The position numbers and the translations under genes are program-made. Positions 7,408 to 15,686 of a DNA stretch of 19,990 bases are shown piece by piece. Every line of letters starts with the position of its first letter. Positions within the stretch are counted from its first letter, which is position 1. The stretch comes from Acholeplasmataceae bacterium UBA5617 (GTDB taxonomy: Bacteria; Bacillota_I; Bacilli_A; Acholeplasmatales; Acholeplasmataceae): positions 1-19,990 of the forward strand of contig DIKN01000113.1 in the NCBI GenBank assembly GCA_002424575.1, read 5' to 3'. A model generated the notes under the pieces. That model saw nothing but the letters and a program-made list of their open reading frames with translations. It ran no database searches and was not told where the DNA came from.

Positions 7408-7995
7408 TTATTTTGATTTGACAATCAAGGTTGTTGAATCTAAAAGTCCGATAACTTCTACTGATGACTTAGGAAGTAGGTCAATATCTTGATCTGTTAT
7501 AGCATCTACTTCCACTAAACGATCTTGAACGATCATTGAGATTTTTCCCTTACCTGTACGTTTTTTAGGGACCCGCAAATAAACGGTGCCCATTTTTCCA
7601 ATCGCATTGTTATAATCGATATTTCCTGATGATTCTAAGCGCAATGTTGCACGAAATGCCAGTGCTTGAATATAGGTTGCAATAACACCAGCGACCAATC
7701 CAATCAATAAACCCCAGATGATGCCAAGACTTGAGACTAGAAGAAAACTTGTCCAAGAACCGATTGCAACGAGGACAAGAACTCCACGAAGCGTAAGAAT
7801 TTTTAACCCTGCAATACCGGTGATTGGCTCATCGTTGATACCATCGGATGACATATCCGGTACATCGCCACCATCAAATTCATCAGAATCAAAGCCTAAA
7901 AGCATCATGATGAGAAAAATAATCATGATTGCTGTTGAACTCGATGCGAGAATAAACAGTACCTGCTCTAAGGTACTCATTGTACTCCACCACAT
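7408..7995 (-). CDS. NfeD-like membrane protein, flotillin partner
   Basis: The protein has 195 residues. Helix 1 (about 9-34) is followed by an acidic, Gly/Asp-rich loop (35-57, DSDEFDGGDVPD), then helices at about 69-88 and 91-113, and a C-terminal beta-rich OB-fold domain (about 130-195). The OB-fold carries the usual IGKMGTVYLRV opening and the EVDAITD and VEVIGLLDSTTLIV strands. This is the short NfeD form without the N-terminal ClpP-like protease domain. Its genes commonly precede flotillin, and the product is thought to associate with flotillin assemblies in the membrane. The ATG at 7995 has AAGGGGG about 8 bases upstream. An extended -10 and an inverted repeat lie just upstream. It is similar in length and role to B. 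subtilis YuaF, though orthology cannot be proven by eye. Confidence 0.87.
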   Translation of the reverse strand: MWWSTMSTLEQVLFILASSSTAIMIIFLIMMLLGFDSDEFDGGDVPDMSSDGINDEPITGIAGLKILTLRGVLVLVAIGSWTSFLLVSSLGIIWGLLIGLVAGVIATYIQALAFRATLRLESSGNIDYNNAIGKMGTVYLRVPKKRTGKGKISMIVQDRLVEVDAITDQDIDLLPKSSVEVIGLLDSTTLIVKSK

Positions 7996-8026
7996 GTTTG
8001 ATACCCCCTTATGTAGATTTGAGATT

Positions 8027-8052
8027 ATTATAACATAGATTTAAGGTGTCCA
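8027..8052 (-). promoter_or_regulatory. Promoter of the nfeD-floT operon
   Basis: Minus-strand TGTTATAAT (8027-8035) is a perfect extended -10. TGGACA at 8047-8052 resembles a -35 (five of six) but at a short 14-base spacing, which the extended -10 may compensate. It lies 31 bases before the nfeD start. Confidence 0.62.
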
Positions 8053-8062
8053 TAGACCTTAA
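8041..8062. promoter_or_regulatory. Inverted repeat over the -35 of nfeD-floT (candidate operator)
   Basis: TTAAGGT (8041-8047) and ACCTTAA (8056-8062) form a perfect 7-base inverted repeat with an 8-base centre, covering the -35 region. As RNA it would form a weak AU-rich stem without a U tail, so it is a poor terminator for the upstream peptidase gene. An operator role is inferred from position. Confidence 0.4.
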
Positions 8063-8079
8063 GAGCCATTTTGTGAAAT

Positions 8080-10056
8080 TTAACGGAAACGTTCAAACCA
8101 CTGTGTGATTTCATGTAGACGCTTGATGCGTGCTTGTGGCTTTCCTGAGCGTGAGAGCTCATGATTTTCACCTTTAAACCAAACCAGTCTCGTCTCGAGA
8201 CCTTGTTCTTTCAAGATGGTGAAAAACTGCATGGCTTGCTCAATTGGGCATCGATAGTCTTGATCAGAATGGATAAAAAGCAAAGGCGTTTTAACAGCAT
8301 GCGCGTATTTAATCGGTGATTGATTCCATAATGTTTCAGTATCGGTCATCGGATGACCTCCGGTTTGATCTTTCGAGAAGTAAAAACCAATGTCTGATGT
8401 TCCATGAAAGGATAACCAGTTAGAAATACTGCGCTGCGTTGCAGCAGCTTTGAAACGTTGGGTATGTCCAACCATCCAATTCGTCATAAAACCACCATAT
8501 GAACCACCGGTAACGAAAAGTTTTTCTTGATTAATCTGGGTAATCTTCTGTACCACATGATCAGTAAATAACATCAAATCTTCATAATCAATTGTTCCAT
8601 ATTGTCCACGAATATCTGCAAATCCATCGCCTTTCCCATCGCTTCCTCGAGGATTAGCATAAAAGACGAAATAACCCATATTAGCCCAGTACTGCATCTC
8701 GTGATAATAGACTTTTCCATAGACTGTTTTGGGTCCACCGTGAATATCTAAGATGGCTGGATATGACTTGAATGGATCAAAATCTTTGGGGTAGAGAACG
8801 AAGCCTTTGACAACATGGCTTGGACACTTGACAATCACTTCTTTTGGTGTTGCAACATATTTATTTTTCAAAACATTTTGATTGATTCGTGTCAACTGTG
8901 TCAAACGATTTTCTTGAAGATTGAGGTGATAGATTTCTTGTAATTTTTGACGATATAATCCAACAGCATAAAATTGATGATTAATAGAGATTAATCCTTC
9001 AATAGAGCCATTAAACTGATATTCCATTTTGATGCTTCCATCACGTTTGATGGAGTGAATTTCGTTATGATCATCTACGGTTGAAACAAAGAAAACCTTA
9101 TCGTCAACCACCACATCCGATGAACTTGAACCAAGTCTGACATCGCTACCTATCGAGTTGCCGATGGTTCCACGATAGATGGTTAATAGCTCAAGTTTTT
9201 TGTCCTTAAGAATGAAGAAATCAGGGTTTTGATTGATACCAAAATCCTTCATATCGGTTCCAGCAATGAGTACATCATGACCAACCAAATAGACTTGTGA
9301 TATACTGCAATCATCTTCATGATAAAGAATATCGGTTGTTTCTTGATCGACATGATACATAAAGACATGCGTCGTCAAACGTTTGATCCCTTTCATCTCA
9401 GAGCCCGTATAAACAATTCTCTTTAAATCGTTTGATACTTTGACAATACTGACAGAAAACGCAGAATCAACGAGCGGCTTGATCGTCTTTTTGATTGTAT
9501 CATAGATGAAGATTTGATTACGTTTATTGGCAATCATACCTTGATTGTTAAAATAGAATGGAATTTCTTCTATCTCTTCATACAATGCATTTTTCTTGTG
9601 TTGAGCAAGAAATTTCTTCCGTTTGTCGTCATCATCTAAATAGAGGTGATGTTCATCCACAGTCAGTGACGCTTGCAAGAGTAATTGTGTTCCCAAGACT
9701 TTAAGGATGATTACCGGAAATGGAAAATCATAAGCTAACGATAATCGCTTTTCATCGAGATGGTAACGATAGTAGAGTGTGCGCTTTTCATCCTTGACTT
9801 TTTTCTCTTCATCTTTGGTTTGGGTGTATTGGACAAGAAGTGATCGGTCGCTTTCAAAAAGGTAAGACCCTTTATTTTTAAGTCCTAGACATTTTTGATG
9901 TTTTTGTCCATCACTCAGCCATAAATCATAGAGATATTCGTTCTTTTTTTCGTTTGGTTTTGCGACCAAAAAAGCAAATGCTGTTTGTGATGGGTTATGC
10001 TGTAACGATGAAATAAACTTAAAATCTAAAAACGTTTCAATCTTCATATCATTCAT
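8080..10056 (-). CDS. S9 family (prolyl oligopeptidase/acylaminoacyl-peptidase-like) serine peptidase
   Basis: The cytoplasmic protein has 658 residues from ATG 10056. Residues 1 to about 395 are beta-strand rich and match the propeller region of S9C peptidases. The C-terminal alpha/beta-hydrolase carries HGGP (439-442), the nucleophile motif GGSYGG (Ser519), HSDQDYRCP (Asp600) and GENHELS (His632), a complete triad. It probably degrades short peptides or removes N-terminal residues. Thirteen more in-frame residues upstream (to 10095) are rejected: AGGAGG sits 5-6 bases before 10056, and the longer N-terminus would be encoded by the terminator hairpin of the M29 gene. The hairpin leaves almost no room for a promoter, so expression probably depends on read-through from the aminopeptidase operon or on a promoter inside that gene. 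No signal peptide is seen. Confidence 0.9.
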   Translation of the reverse strand: MNDMKIETFLDFKFISSLQHNPSQTAFAFLVAKPNEKKNEYLYDLWLSDGQKHQKCLGLKNKGSYLFESDRSLLVQYTQTKDEEKKVKDEKRTLYYRYHLDEKRLSLAYDFPFPVIILKVLGTQLLLQASLTVDEHHLYLDDDDKRKKFLAQHKKNALYEEIEEIPFYFNNQGMIANKRNQIFIYDTIKKTIKPLVDSAFSVSIVKVSNDLKRIVYTGSEMKGIKRLTTHVFMYHVDQETTDILYHEDDCSISQVYLVGHDVLIAGTDMKDFGINQNPDFFILKDKKLELLTIYRGTIGNSIGSDVRLGSSSSDVVVDDKVFFVSTVDDHNEIHSIKRDGSIKMEYQFNGSIEGLISINHQFYAVGLYRQKLQEIYHLNLQENRLTQLTRINQNVLKNKYVATPKEVIVKCPSHVVKGFVLYPKDFDPFKSYPAILDIHGGPKTVYGKVYYHEMQYWANMGYFVFYANPRGSDGKGDGFADIRGQYGTIDYEDLMLFTDHVVQKITQINQEKLFVTGGSYGGFMTNWMVGHTQRFKAAATQRSISNWLSFHGTSDIGFYFSKDQTGGHPMTDTETLWNQSPIKYAHAVKTPLLFIHSDQDYRCPIEQAMQFFTILKEQGLETRLVWFKGENHELSRSGKPQARIKRLHEITQWFERFR

Positions 10057-10072
10057 GAGATCCTCCTCGAAT

Positions 10073-10099
10073 GAAAAAATGCCAAAAATTGGCACTTTT
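10073..10099 (-). terminator. Terminator/attenuator between the M29 and S9 peptidase genes
   Basis: On the minus strand TGCCAA pairs with TTGGCA around a 3-base T loop and is followed by six T. It lies 13 bases after the aminopeptidase stop and about 17 bases before the S9 start, with the S9 Shine-Dalgarno right behind it. Confidence 0.75.
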
Positions 10100-10106
10100 A
10101 TGTTGT

Positions 10107-11342
10107 TTAAATGACAAAATTACCGTGCTTAAAGACTTCTACGACTTGGCCATCTTGTGTCAAACCTGTAATGTTCATATCGCGACTACCAAACATGAAA
10201 TCAGAATGGACCATGGAGTTGTTATATCCAATCTTTTCAAGTTGCTCTATGGGTGTATGCACACCATGTTGTACATTCATCGGATAAGCACGTCCTAAAG
10301 CCATATGGCAGGATGCATTTTCATCAAACAATGTATTTAAAAACAAAATATTGGTATCAGAGATCGGTGAATCGTGACTAATCAAAGCAATTTCCCCAAT
10401 ATACCGGCTGCCTTCATCGGTATTGAGCAAATTATCAAGTGCTTGTTTTTCCTTTTTTGCATCAAATTCTACGACTTTTCCATCTTTAAAAATAAGATAA
10501 AAATCTTCGATTAATTTACCTTGGTAATTGAGTGGCTTTGTAGCAACAACCTTCCCACGTGTTCCCCATTTATAAGGCATGGTAAACGTCTCTTCGGTGG
10601 GTATATTGGGGTTAAAGTATGCACCGTTTGTAGCGTGTTCACCACCACCAGCCCATACATGATTTTTAACTAATTCAACGATTAAATCTGTACCCAATGC
10701 ATTTTTGAAATGAAGGTGTTTGAAGTTGTAAGCGTTAAGAATCTGATTGTGCTTGAGTAACATTTCATTGTGCTTTTCCCATTCATTAATCGGATCATTG
10801 TCGAGTCTGACGCGTGATGCTTCGAAAATGGCATGCCACAAAGCTTCAACCGCTTCTTCTTCAGAAAGTTTTGGAAAGACTTGTTTTGCCCAGATGGGAT
10901 TGGGTGCAGCGACAATGGTCCATTGTGCTTTATTACCCATGAGATGTTCTCTAAAGAAAGAAACTGCTTTTTGGGCAGCAATGCCTTGGCGCTGTGCCTT
11001 GAGTGGATCAACATCTTTATTCAGTCCAGGAATAGGTGATGTAACCGAAACAAAACATGCACCACGGTCCACAAAATCGCGATGTTGTTCGACGATCCAC
11101 GATGGAATCTGTTCGAGATTTTCCAATGTTTGATGTGTTAAAGCACTGCGTGAAATGTAATCATCACTCCATTGAACATACACTTGGCTTGCACCTGCAA
11201 GATAAGCTTCTTCAGCAATTTCGCGAATGATTTCTTTCGTTTCAGTCGTTCCACGAATGACAACGATCTGATGAGGTTGAACATTGACACCGACTTTCAC
11301 GGCAAGCTTTGCTAGCTTATTAAGTAATACTGGGTTAGGCAT
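10107..11342 (-). CDS. M29 family metallo-aminopeptidase (AmpS/PepS-like)
   Basis: The protein has 411 residues, the usual length for peptidase family M29 (AmpS, PepS, thermophilic aminopeptidases), which remove N-terminal residues using two metal ions in the cytoplasm. The family hallmarks are seen in order: the N-terminal Rossmann-like half (VVIRGTTETKEIIREIAEEAYLAGA), Glu250/251 in NIPTEETFTMP, Glu317 in YIGEIALI, His346 in CHMALGRAYP, and His379/Asp381 in MVHSDFMFG. All metal-site residues expected for an active enzyme are therefore present. The ATG at 11342 has AAAGGAG about 8 bases upstream. It starts 17 bases after the stop of a membrane GGDEF protein, making it the last gene of a three-gene operon with two cyclic-di-GMP enzymes. 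That is an unexpected partnership for a house-keeping peptidase. Confidence 0.93.
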   Translation of the reverse strand: MPNPVLLNKLAKLAVKVGVNVQPHQIVVIRGTTETKEIIREIAEEAYLAGASQVYVQWSDDYISRSALTHQTLENLEQIPSWIVEQHRDFVDRGACFVSVTSPIPGLNKDVDPLKAQRQGIAAQKAVSFFREHLMGNKAQWTIVAAPNPIWAKQVFPKLSEEEAVEALWHAIFEASRVRLDNDPINEWEKHNEMLLKHNQILNAYNFKHLHFKNALGTDLIVELVKNHVWAGGGEHATNGAYFNPNIPTEETFTMPYKWGTRGKVVATKPLNYQGKLIEDFYLIFKDGKVVEFDAKKEKQALDNLLNTDEGSRYIGEIALISHDSPISDTNILFLNTLFDENASCHMALGRAYPMNVQHGVHTPIEQLEKIGYNNSMVHSDFMFGSRDMNITGLTQDGQVVEVFKHGNFVI

Positions 11343-11359
11343 AGATTAACTCCTTTATA

Positions 11360-12496
11360 TTATATTTTTTTTGATGATTTTAATTGATGATTATTTTTCA
11401 TATCGTACATATGTTTGTCTGCGACGTTGAGGACATCATCATAACTCATGAGATGGTCGTAGATCACATAGCCTGCACTGAATCCTAAGAAGGGGAATTT
11501 GTGGATAAATTCATCCTCACTAAATGTCTGATCAATCCGTTGAATTAAAGTAAGTGGATCAGAATTGACCTCATCTTTACAAATTAAGAAAAACTCATCA
11601 CCACCAAGCCGAGCAATAAATGCTTGTTGATGTCGGCAACTCATTCTTAAAACTTGAGAAAAGTGAAAGAGAACTTGGTCGCCTGTTAAATGTCCATAAA
11701 GATCGTTAACTTCTTTAAAGTGATCAAGATCAATCATCATGGCGTAAAAGTTTTTTTTCTCTTCGATCAGAGATCGTAAATGAAGTTCGAGTAGACTTCT
11801 CGAATAAAGTTTTGTGAGTTCATCAATATTTCCTGATGTTGTCTCTAAAAATAAGTAAACGACGATGATTGTTAATGTCAGCGATGGCCATGTAAAGAGG
11901 ATTTCAGGAAAGAATAGTTGAATCAGTGAACTTGCAAATGGTAATATCATGAAAAGCAAAGTACCTTGTAAAACATGATGCTGTGTTTTGTTGCGGTTTT
12001 GTATAACAAGAATAATGATGTAGACAAACATGGCATAGAAAATAAGGTATGGAATGAAAAAGATGTTGGTTTTTACATAAGCATTATCTAAAGTTGCATA
12101 AGAAAAGAAAGCACCGGTGAAAACATTATAGAGCAACAACATCATTTGTATGAGTGTAGGATATTGATAATACTTTCGCTGTTGAATTCTTTTTTTTGAT
12201 AACAACAACTTATAATCCCAATATGAAAGCCACAACCCCATCAGTATGGTTGCATTGAGAAATAACATGGTATTCGCAAACATACCGACAAGGTAAAGGT
12301 ATGTACCCGGTTTTTCAACCACATACCAGATGATGGTTTCAAGAATAACTCCCAAGAGGGTGGATACCATAATCCATCTTAAAAGGCGTGATGAAAACGT
12401 GAAATGGTCACGTTTGATATTTGCAATCACCAACATGATGAGGATTAAAAACGTGCTAAAGATCGAGATATCGAAAAAGGCTATGTTTTCTATCAA
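11360..12496 (-). CDS. Membrane-bound GGDEF diguanylate cyclase
   Basis: The protein has 378 residues. Seven or so hydrophobic segments (about 8-27, 41-60, 66-92, 113-133, 144-166, 175-197 and 203-218) form a sensor-like membrane part of unrecognised family. A GGDEF domain (about 222-368) follows with DELTKLYSR, the metal-binding IDLDHFKEVND (Asp256) and an intact RLGGDEFF at 296-303. It should make cyclic di-GMP. The RxxD inhibitory site expected nine residues before GGDEF is absent (the segment reads CRHQQAFIARL). The start is TTG at 12496 with TGAGGTGA about 7 bases upstream. A nearby ATG at 12501 is in another frame and stops at once. The GGDEF-EAL gene stop is 12 bases upstream and its TGA overlaps the Shine-Dalgarno, so the two proteins are made from one mRNA. 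Confidence 0.88.
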   Translation of the reverse strand: MIENIAFFDISIFSTFLILIMLVIANIKRDHFTFSSRLLRWIMVSTLLGVILETIIWYVVEKPGTYLYLVGMFANTMLFLNATILMGLWLSYWDYKLLLSKKRIQQRKYYQYPTLIQMMLLLYNVFTGAFFSYATLDNAYVKTNIFFIPYLIFYAMFVYIIILVIQNRNKTQHHVLQGTLLFMILPFASSLIQLFFPEILFTWPSLTLTIIVVYLFLETTSGNIDELTKLYSRSLLELHLRSLIEEKKNFYAMMIDLDHFKEVNDLYGHLTGDQVLFHFSQVLRMSCRHQQAFIARLGGDEFFLICKDEVNSDPLTLIQRIDQTFSEDEFIHKFPFLGFSAGYVIYDHLMSYDDVLNVADKHMYDMKNNHQLKSSKKI

Positions 12497-12508
12497 ACCA
12501 TAATCACC

Positions 12509-14152
12509 TCAATTTTCTAGGTTTTGCGTAACCTTGAGATATTCAATCACCCGTGTTTGAGGCATAGGTTTACAAAAATAATACCCTTGAGCATAATCGA
12601 CATTGTATTTTTTGACCATGTCTGCTTGTTCTTTTGTTTCAATTCCTTCTGCGACCACATTCAGTTTCAAATGGTGCGCAAGATCAATCATATATTTAAG
12701 GACAAAAAACTCTTCTGTGTCCTCTTTGATATTACTGATGAAACTTCGATCAATTTTAATGGTATCAATAGGAAGTCTTTGAAGGTAAGTGAGTGATGAA
12801 TACCCTGTACCAAAGTCATCCAATGCAATGGTGAAACCGAGACGTCTTAATGCGTTCAAGACATGAACGCTTTTCTGAATATCACCGATAATCGCTGTTT
12901 CGGTGATTTCAATATTAAACTTTTTGCAATCGATATGATGATCATCAATCCATCTGATTAAATTACCGATAAATTTATCATTCATCAACATCGAAGCTGA
13001 TAGGTTAATTGAAATTTTGAAGTTTCGCTTTTTACCCCATTCATTAAAATTGTCAGCGGCTTCTTTAAATACCCATTCTGTAATATCTTTGATGAAGCCG
13101 TTTTTTTCTGATAAGGAGATGAATTCCAAGGGTGGTATGAATCCTTTGGTCGGGTGAACCCAACGAATCAAAGCTTCAGTGGCTATCGTTTTACCTGATT
13201 CAAGTTCGATAATGGGTTGATAGTACAGTTGAAATTCATTATTTTGAATGGCTTGTCTAAGCTGATTCAGCAATTCAGTTTGTTGTTTGATGACAGTGAC
13301 CATCTCATCATCAAAAATAACGATTTGGTCTTTGCCTTTCGACTTGGCAATCGACATCGCTGCATCAGCATGGCGCATTAATGTCACATAATCACTGCCG
13401 TGATCTGGATAGAGGGCAACACCGCCACTGTACGTAATAAAAAAATCATCTTGCTGGAGCACATAAGACTTACGAATATACTTGAAATATTGATCAACAG
13501 AAGGGAGAAAACTTTCAAGCTGCACAATATCAAAAATGGCTAAAACAAATTCATCACCACTCATGCGTGCTAACATATTAGGTTTTTCAATGTGGCTACT
13601 TAAGTCATGTGCAATCGATTTGATGAGTTCATCACCAACCGAATGACCTTTAACTTCGTTGATATTCCGAAATTCATCGATATCAAAGTAGACGATTCCA
13701 ATGATGGCATTTTCTTTTTTTTCTGCGATGTAGCGATTAATCGTTTGTTCGAGCATGATCCGATTGGGTAAACCTGTCAAAGGATCATAATAGGCTAAAT
13801 CGTAGAGACGATCTTCAAGTTGAAGCGATTTTTTATGACCTTCATCAAGTTCAACATAAGCTTTCTTTAAGTCATCAATGGTAAGAACATACATATCCAT
13901 CTGGCGATGAATGATGTAATAAAAGATGATAGCAGTAAATGCAACATAAAAGATTCCTTTTACAGTTTCAGCTAACTGATTGATTTGAGGATCAACAAAA
14001 AGAATGTCAATCACCCAATCCGATAGGAGAATCCATGAGAAACCCATGATTAAGTAAATGATTATTATTTTGACAGCAGCATATGTTGGATTTAAGTGTT
14101 TTTCAAGTGCAGATAACACATGTCGATTTGATTGCTTTTGAGGTTGCTTCAT
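12509..14152 (-). CDS. Membrane GGDEF-EAL protein (cyclic-di-GMP phosphodiesterase)
   Basis: The protein has 547 residues from ATG 14152, chosen because AAAGGAGG lies 7 bases upstream. The longer frame to 14182 would have its ATG inside the -10 box. Two membrane helices (about 25-53 and 66-82) and a linker helix precede a GGDEF domain (about 120-283) with the variant motif SGDEF (198-202) and FDIDEFRNIN. An EAL domain (about 295-540) follows. All EAL catalytic residues are seen: Glu326 (TEALIRW), the INLS Asn, EITE, DDFGTG (Asp445/446), IKIDRS, AEGIE and the AQGYYFCKP Gln. It should hydrolyse cyclic di-GMP. SGDEF may be inactive or only bind GTP as a regulator of EAL, a common arrangement. 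No RxxD I-site is present. It is the first gene of an operon with a pure GGDEF protein and the M29 aminopeptidase. Confidence 0.9.
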   Translation of the reverse strand: MKQPQKQSNRHVLSALEKHLNPTYAAVKIIIIYLIMGFSWILLSDWVIDILFVDPQINQLAETVKGIFYVAFTAIIFYYIIHRQMDMYVLTIDDLKKAYVELDEGHKKSLQLEDRLYDLAYYDPLTGLPNRIMLEQTINRYIAEKKENAIIGIVYFDIDEFRNINEVKGHSVGDELIKSIAHDLSSHIEKPNMLARMSGDEFVLAIFDIVQLESFLPSVDQYFKYIRKSYVLQQDDFFITYSGGVALYPDHGSDYVTLMRHADAAMSIAKSKGKDQIVIFDDEMVTVIKQQTELLNQLRQAIQNNEFQLYYQPIIELESGKTIATEALIRWVHPTKGFIPPLEFISLSEKNGFIKDITEWVFKEAADNFNEWGKKRNFKISINLSASMLMNDKFIGNLIRWIDDHHIDCKKFNIEITETAIIGDIQKSVHVLNALRRLGFTIALDDFGTGYSSLTYLQRLPIDTIKIDRSFISNIKEDTEEFFVLKYMIDLAHHLKLNVVAEGIETKEQADMVKKYNVDYAQGYYFCKPMPQTRVIEYLKVTQNLEN

Positions 14153-14173
14153 AATGGAACCTCCTTTGTTTCT

Positions 14174-14182
14174 ATTATACAT
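14174..14182 (-). promoter_or_regulatory. -10 box of the GGDEF-EAL operon
   Basis: A perfect minus-strand TATAAT (14174-14179) lies 21 bases before the ATG and just past the MATE terminator. No clear TTGACA partner at 17 bases was found; TGAGCA at 14201-14206 is 21 bases away. Confidence 0.5.
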
Positions 14183-14210
14183 GAAATTTCATATCCTAGA
14201 TGCTCACTTA

Positions 14211-14234
14211 AGAAAAAAAGCCATTATATGGCTT
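14211..14234 (-). terminator. Terminator of the MATE gene
   Basis: On the minus strand AAGCCAT pairs with ATGGCTT around a 3-base loop, followed by TTTTTTTCTT. The MATE stop codon TAA (14224-14226) falls at the loop, so the last codons (EAI) build the ascending arm. Confidence 0.82.
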
Positions 14235-15594
14235 CTTTTTGTTGTTCAATTGCAAGATTTCTCACCCAATGTTCCTTGCGATATCGCGATAATCCGAATG
14301 CCATTTTAGGGATGTCAAGGGATTGCACGATGAGAAACATGAGTGTAACCGGTAATGATGTTAGATATGCGAGTAATAATGCGATGGGTACAGGGATCAC
14401 CCACATGTATCCTGCATCCATCATGAATGTCGAACGTGTATCGCCACCCGCTCGTAGAGTGAAGTACATGGTGACATTAAATGAAAAGACAGGAATAAAT
14501 AAAGCATTGATCCGGATGTTAAACTGAGCAATATTTTTTGTGACATCTTCAACATCATAGATATTCAAAATAAAGAATGAAAGGATAAATAAAACCAAAC
14601 CAGCGACGATAGCAACCATGACTGCAGTTGTAATAAGTTTTTTAGAATTTTCGCGTGCTTGATCTAACTCATTTCGACCCAAGGTGTTACCCACAAGTAC
14701 TGCTACTGCCGTTGCGATAGCACCAAATGTGACAAATACGAGTTGTGAAATAGCACTCGTGATGTTCATCGCAGCTAATGCTTGATCACCACGTGTGGAA
14801 TAAGCATGTAAAAAAACAGTTTGTCCCGAGGACCAAAAAAGTTCGTTTAACAGGAGTGGTAATGCCATAACAACGATACTTGAAAAGAGTTTGGGTTCAA
14901 TATGAAACAATTGGGTAATCTTAGAATTAAAGATTTTCCCTTTTCTTTCGAGAAGAATGAGCACAAGTAAAAACTCAACGATGCGTGAAACTAATGTTGC
15001 AATCGCAGCCCCTTCAACACCGAGTCTTGGTGCACCTAAATGACCGAATATGAGGATATAATTGAGGAGTGTGTTTGTTAAAATAGCGATAATCGAAATG
15101 ATAAGTAGGGGTTTGGTCACACCTGTTTCACGAAACGTATTGGCAATAGCCACGCTAATAATCCAAGGAAATGCACTCCATCGTGCATAAGACAAATAGG
15201 TGAGTGCAAGATCAATAGTCACTTCATTTTGTGTGAAGAGCATGATGAGAGATCGTCCAAATAATGAAAAAACAATGAAAAAGATAAGTGCAATGGATAA
15301 ACCAATGATAAGTTTAAATCGAAAAGTTTGTTTGAGTTTGTCATAATCTTTGGAACCAAAAAACTGTGCACTAAAAATACCAGCACCGCCCAGTGCGCCA
15401 AAGGTAATCAAAATCACAATAAAGTAAAGTTGGTTGACAACTGAAACCGATGCAATCGCTTGCTCGCCAAGTTTTCCAACCATCACATTATCAACCAATT
15501 GTACTGATGTGGTAATGAGCTGTTGCAAAACAAGCGGGGCTGCAACCATCCATAAAGTTTTGTAGAAGGCTTTGTCGCCAAAATGAAGTTTCAT
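14224..15594 (-). CDS. MATE family multidrug/toxin exporter
   Basis: The protein has 456 residues, a typical MATE length, with about twelve membrane helices in two pseudo-repeats. The first MatE half opens with FYKTLWMVAAPLVLQQLITTSVQLVDNVMVGKLG and the second around FSSIVVMALPLLLNELFWSSGQTVFLHAYS. Family features include the early VDNVMVGKLGEQAIASVSV segment and the AAMNITSAISQLVFVTFGAIATAVAVLVGNTLG stretch in the second half. It would export cationic drugs or metabolites using an Na+ or H+ gradient; substrate is not readable. The ATG at 15594 has GAGAGG about 7 bases upstream. A near-consensus promoter (15615-15643) and a terminator over the stop codon show that it is a single-gene unit. 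Confidence 0.9.
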   Translation of the reverse strand: MKLHFGDKAFYKTLWMVAAPLVLQQLITTSVQLVDNVMVGKLGEQAIASVSVVNQLYFIVILITFGALGGAGIFSAQFFGSKDYDKLKQTFRFKLIIGLSIALIFFIVFSLFGRSLIMLFTQNEVTIDLALTYLSYARWSAFPWIISVAIANTFRETGVTKPLLIISIIAILTNTLLNYILIFGHLGAPRLGVEGAAIATLVSRIVEFLLVLILLERKGKIFNSKITQLFHIEPKLFSSIVVMALPLLLNELFWSSGQTVFLHAYSTRGDQALAAMNITSAISQLVFVTFGAIATAVAVLVGNTLGRNELDQARENSKKLITTAVMVAIVAGLVLFILSFFILNIYDVEDVTKNIAQFNIRINALFIPVFSFNVTMYFTLRAGGDTRSTFMMDAGYMWVIPVPIALLLAYLTSLPVTLMFLIVQSLDIPKMAFGLSRYRKEHWVRNLAIEQQKEAI

Positions 15595-15614
15595 ACATAC
15601 CTCTCAACTTTCAC

Positions 15615-15643
15615 ATTATAGCATGGAATCACATGTTTATCAA
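15615..15643 (-). promoter_or_regulatory. Near-consensus promoter of the MATE gene
   Basis: Minus-strand TTGATA (15638-15643), a 17-base spacer and TATAAT (15615-15620) are present, and TGC directly before TATAAT makes it also an extended -10. It starts right after the pyk terminator and is the best vegetative promoter in the window. Confidence 0.85.
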
Positions 15644-15656
15644 CGTTTGAAAAGGA

Positions 15657-15681
15657 TAAAAAAAACCTGCCGAAGCAGGTT
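15657..15681 (-). terminator. Terminator of pyk with UUCG tetraloop
   Basis: On the minus strand AACCTGC-TTCG-GCAGGTT forms a perfect 7-base stem with the very stable C(UUCG)G loop and is followed by a run of T. It lies 5 bases past the pyruvate kinase stop at 15687. Confidence 0.92.
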
Positions 15682-15686
15682 GTCCA

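Noticed and set aside
8041..8062. Inverted repeat read as terminator of the S9 peptidase gene
   Set aside because: The stem is short and AU-rich with no U tail; an operator over the nfeD promoter is the better reading, although the S9 transcript then lacks an obvious terminator.
10057..10095. Longer N-terminus (13 residues) of the S9 peptidase
   Set aside because: The extension is encoded by the terminator hairpin of the upstream gene, has no Shine-Dalgarno, and AGGAGG is ideally placed for ATG 10056.
12499..12501. ATG close to the Shine-Dalgarno of the membrane GGDEF gene as its start
   Set aside because: It is in a different frame and meets a TGA two codons later; TTG at 12496 is the in-frame start.
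12509..14152. Calling the SGDEF motif an inactive cyclase with certainty
   Set aside because: Some S/A-GDEF variants are active, so only the EAL activity is stated with confidence.
14153..14182. Longer N-terminus of the GGDEF-EAL protein
   Set aside because: Its ATG overlaps the TATAAT box and the frame runs through the AAAGGAGG site that serves ATG 14152.
14132..14527. Plus-strand open frame of 131 codons, and similar ones at 6641, 7718 and 10747
   Set aside because: They lie antisense inside well-identified genes, lack Shine-Dalgarno sites and have no recognisable domain; they follow from codon bias on the real strand.
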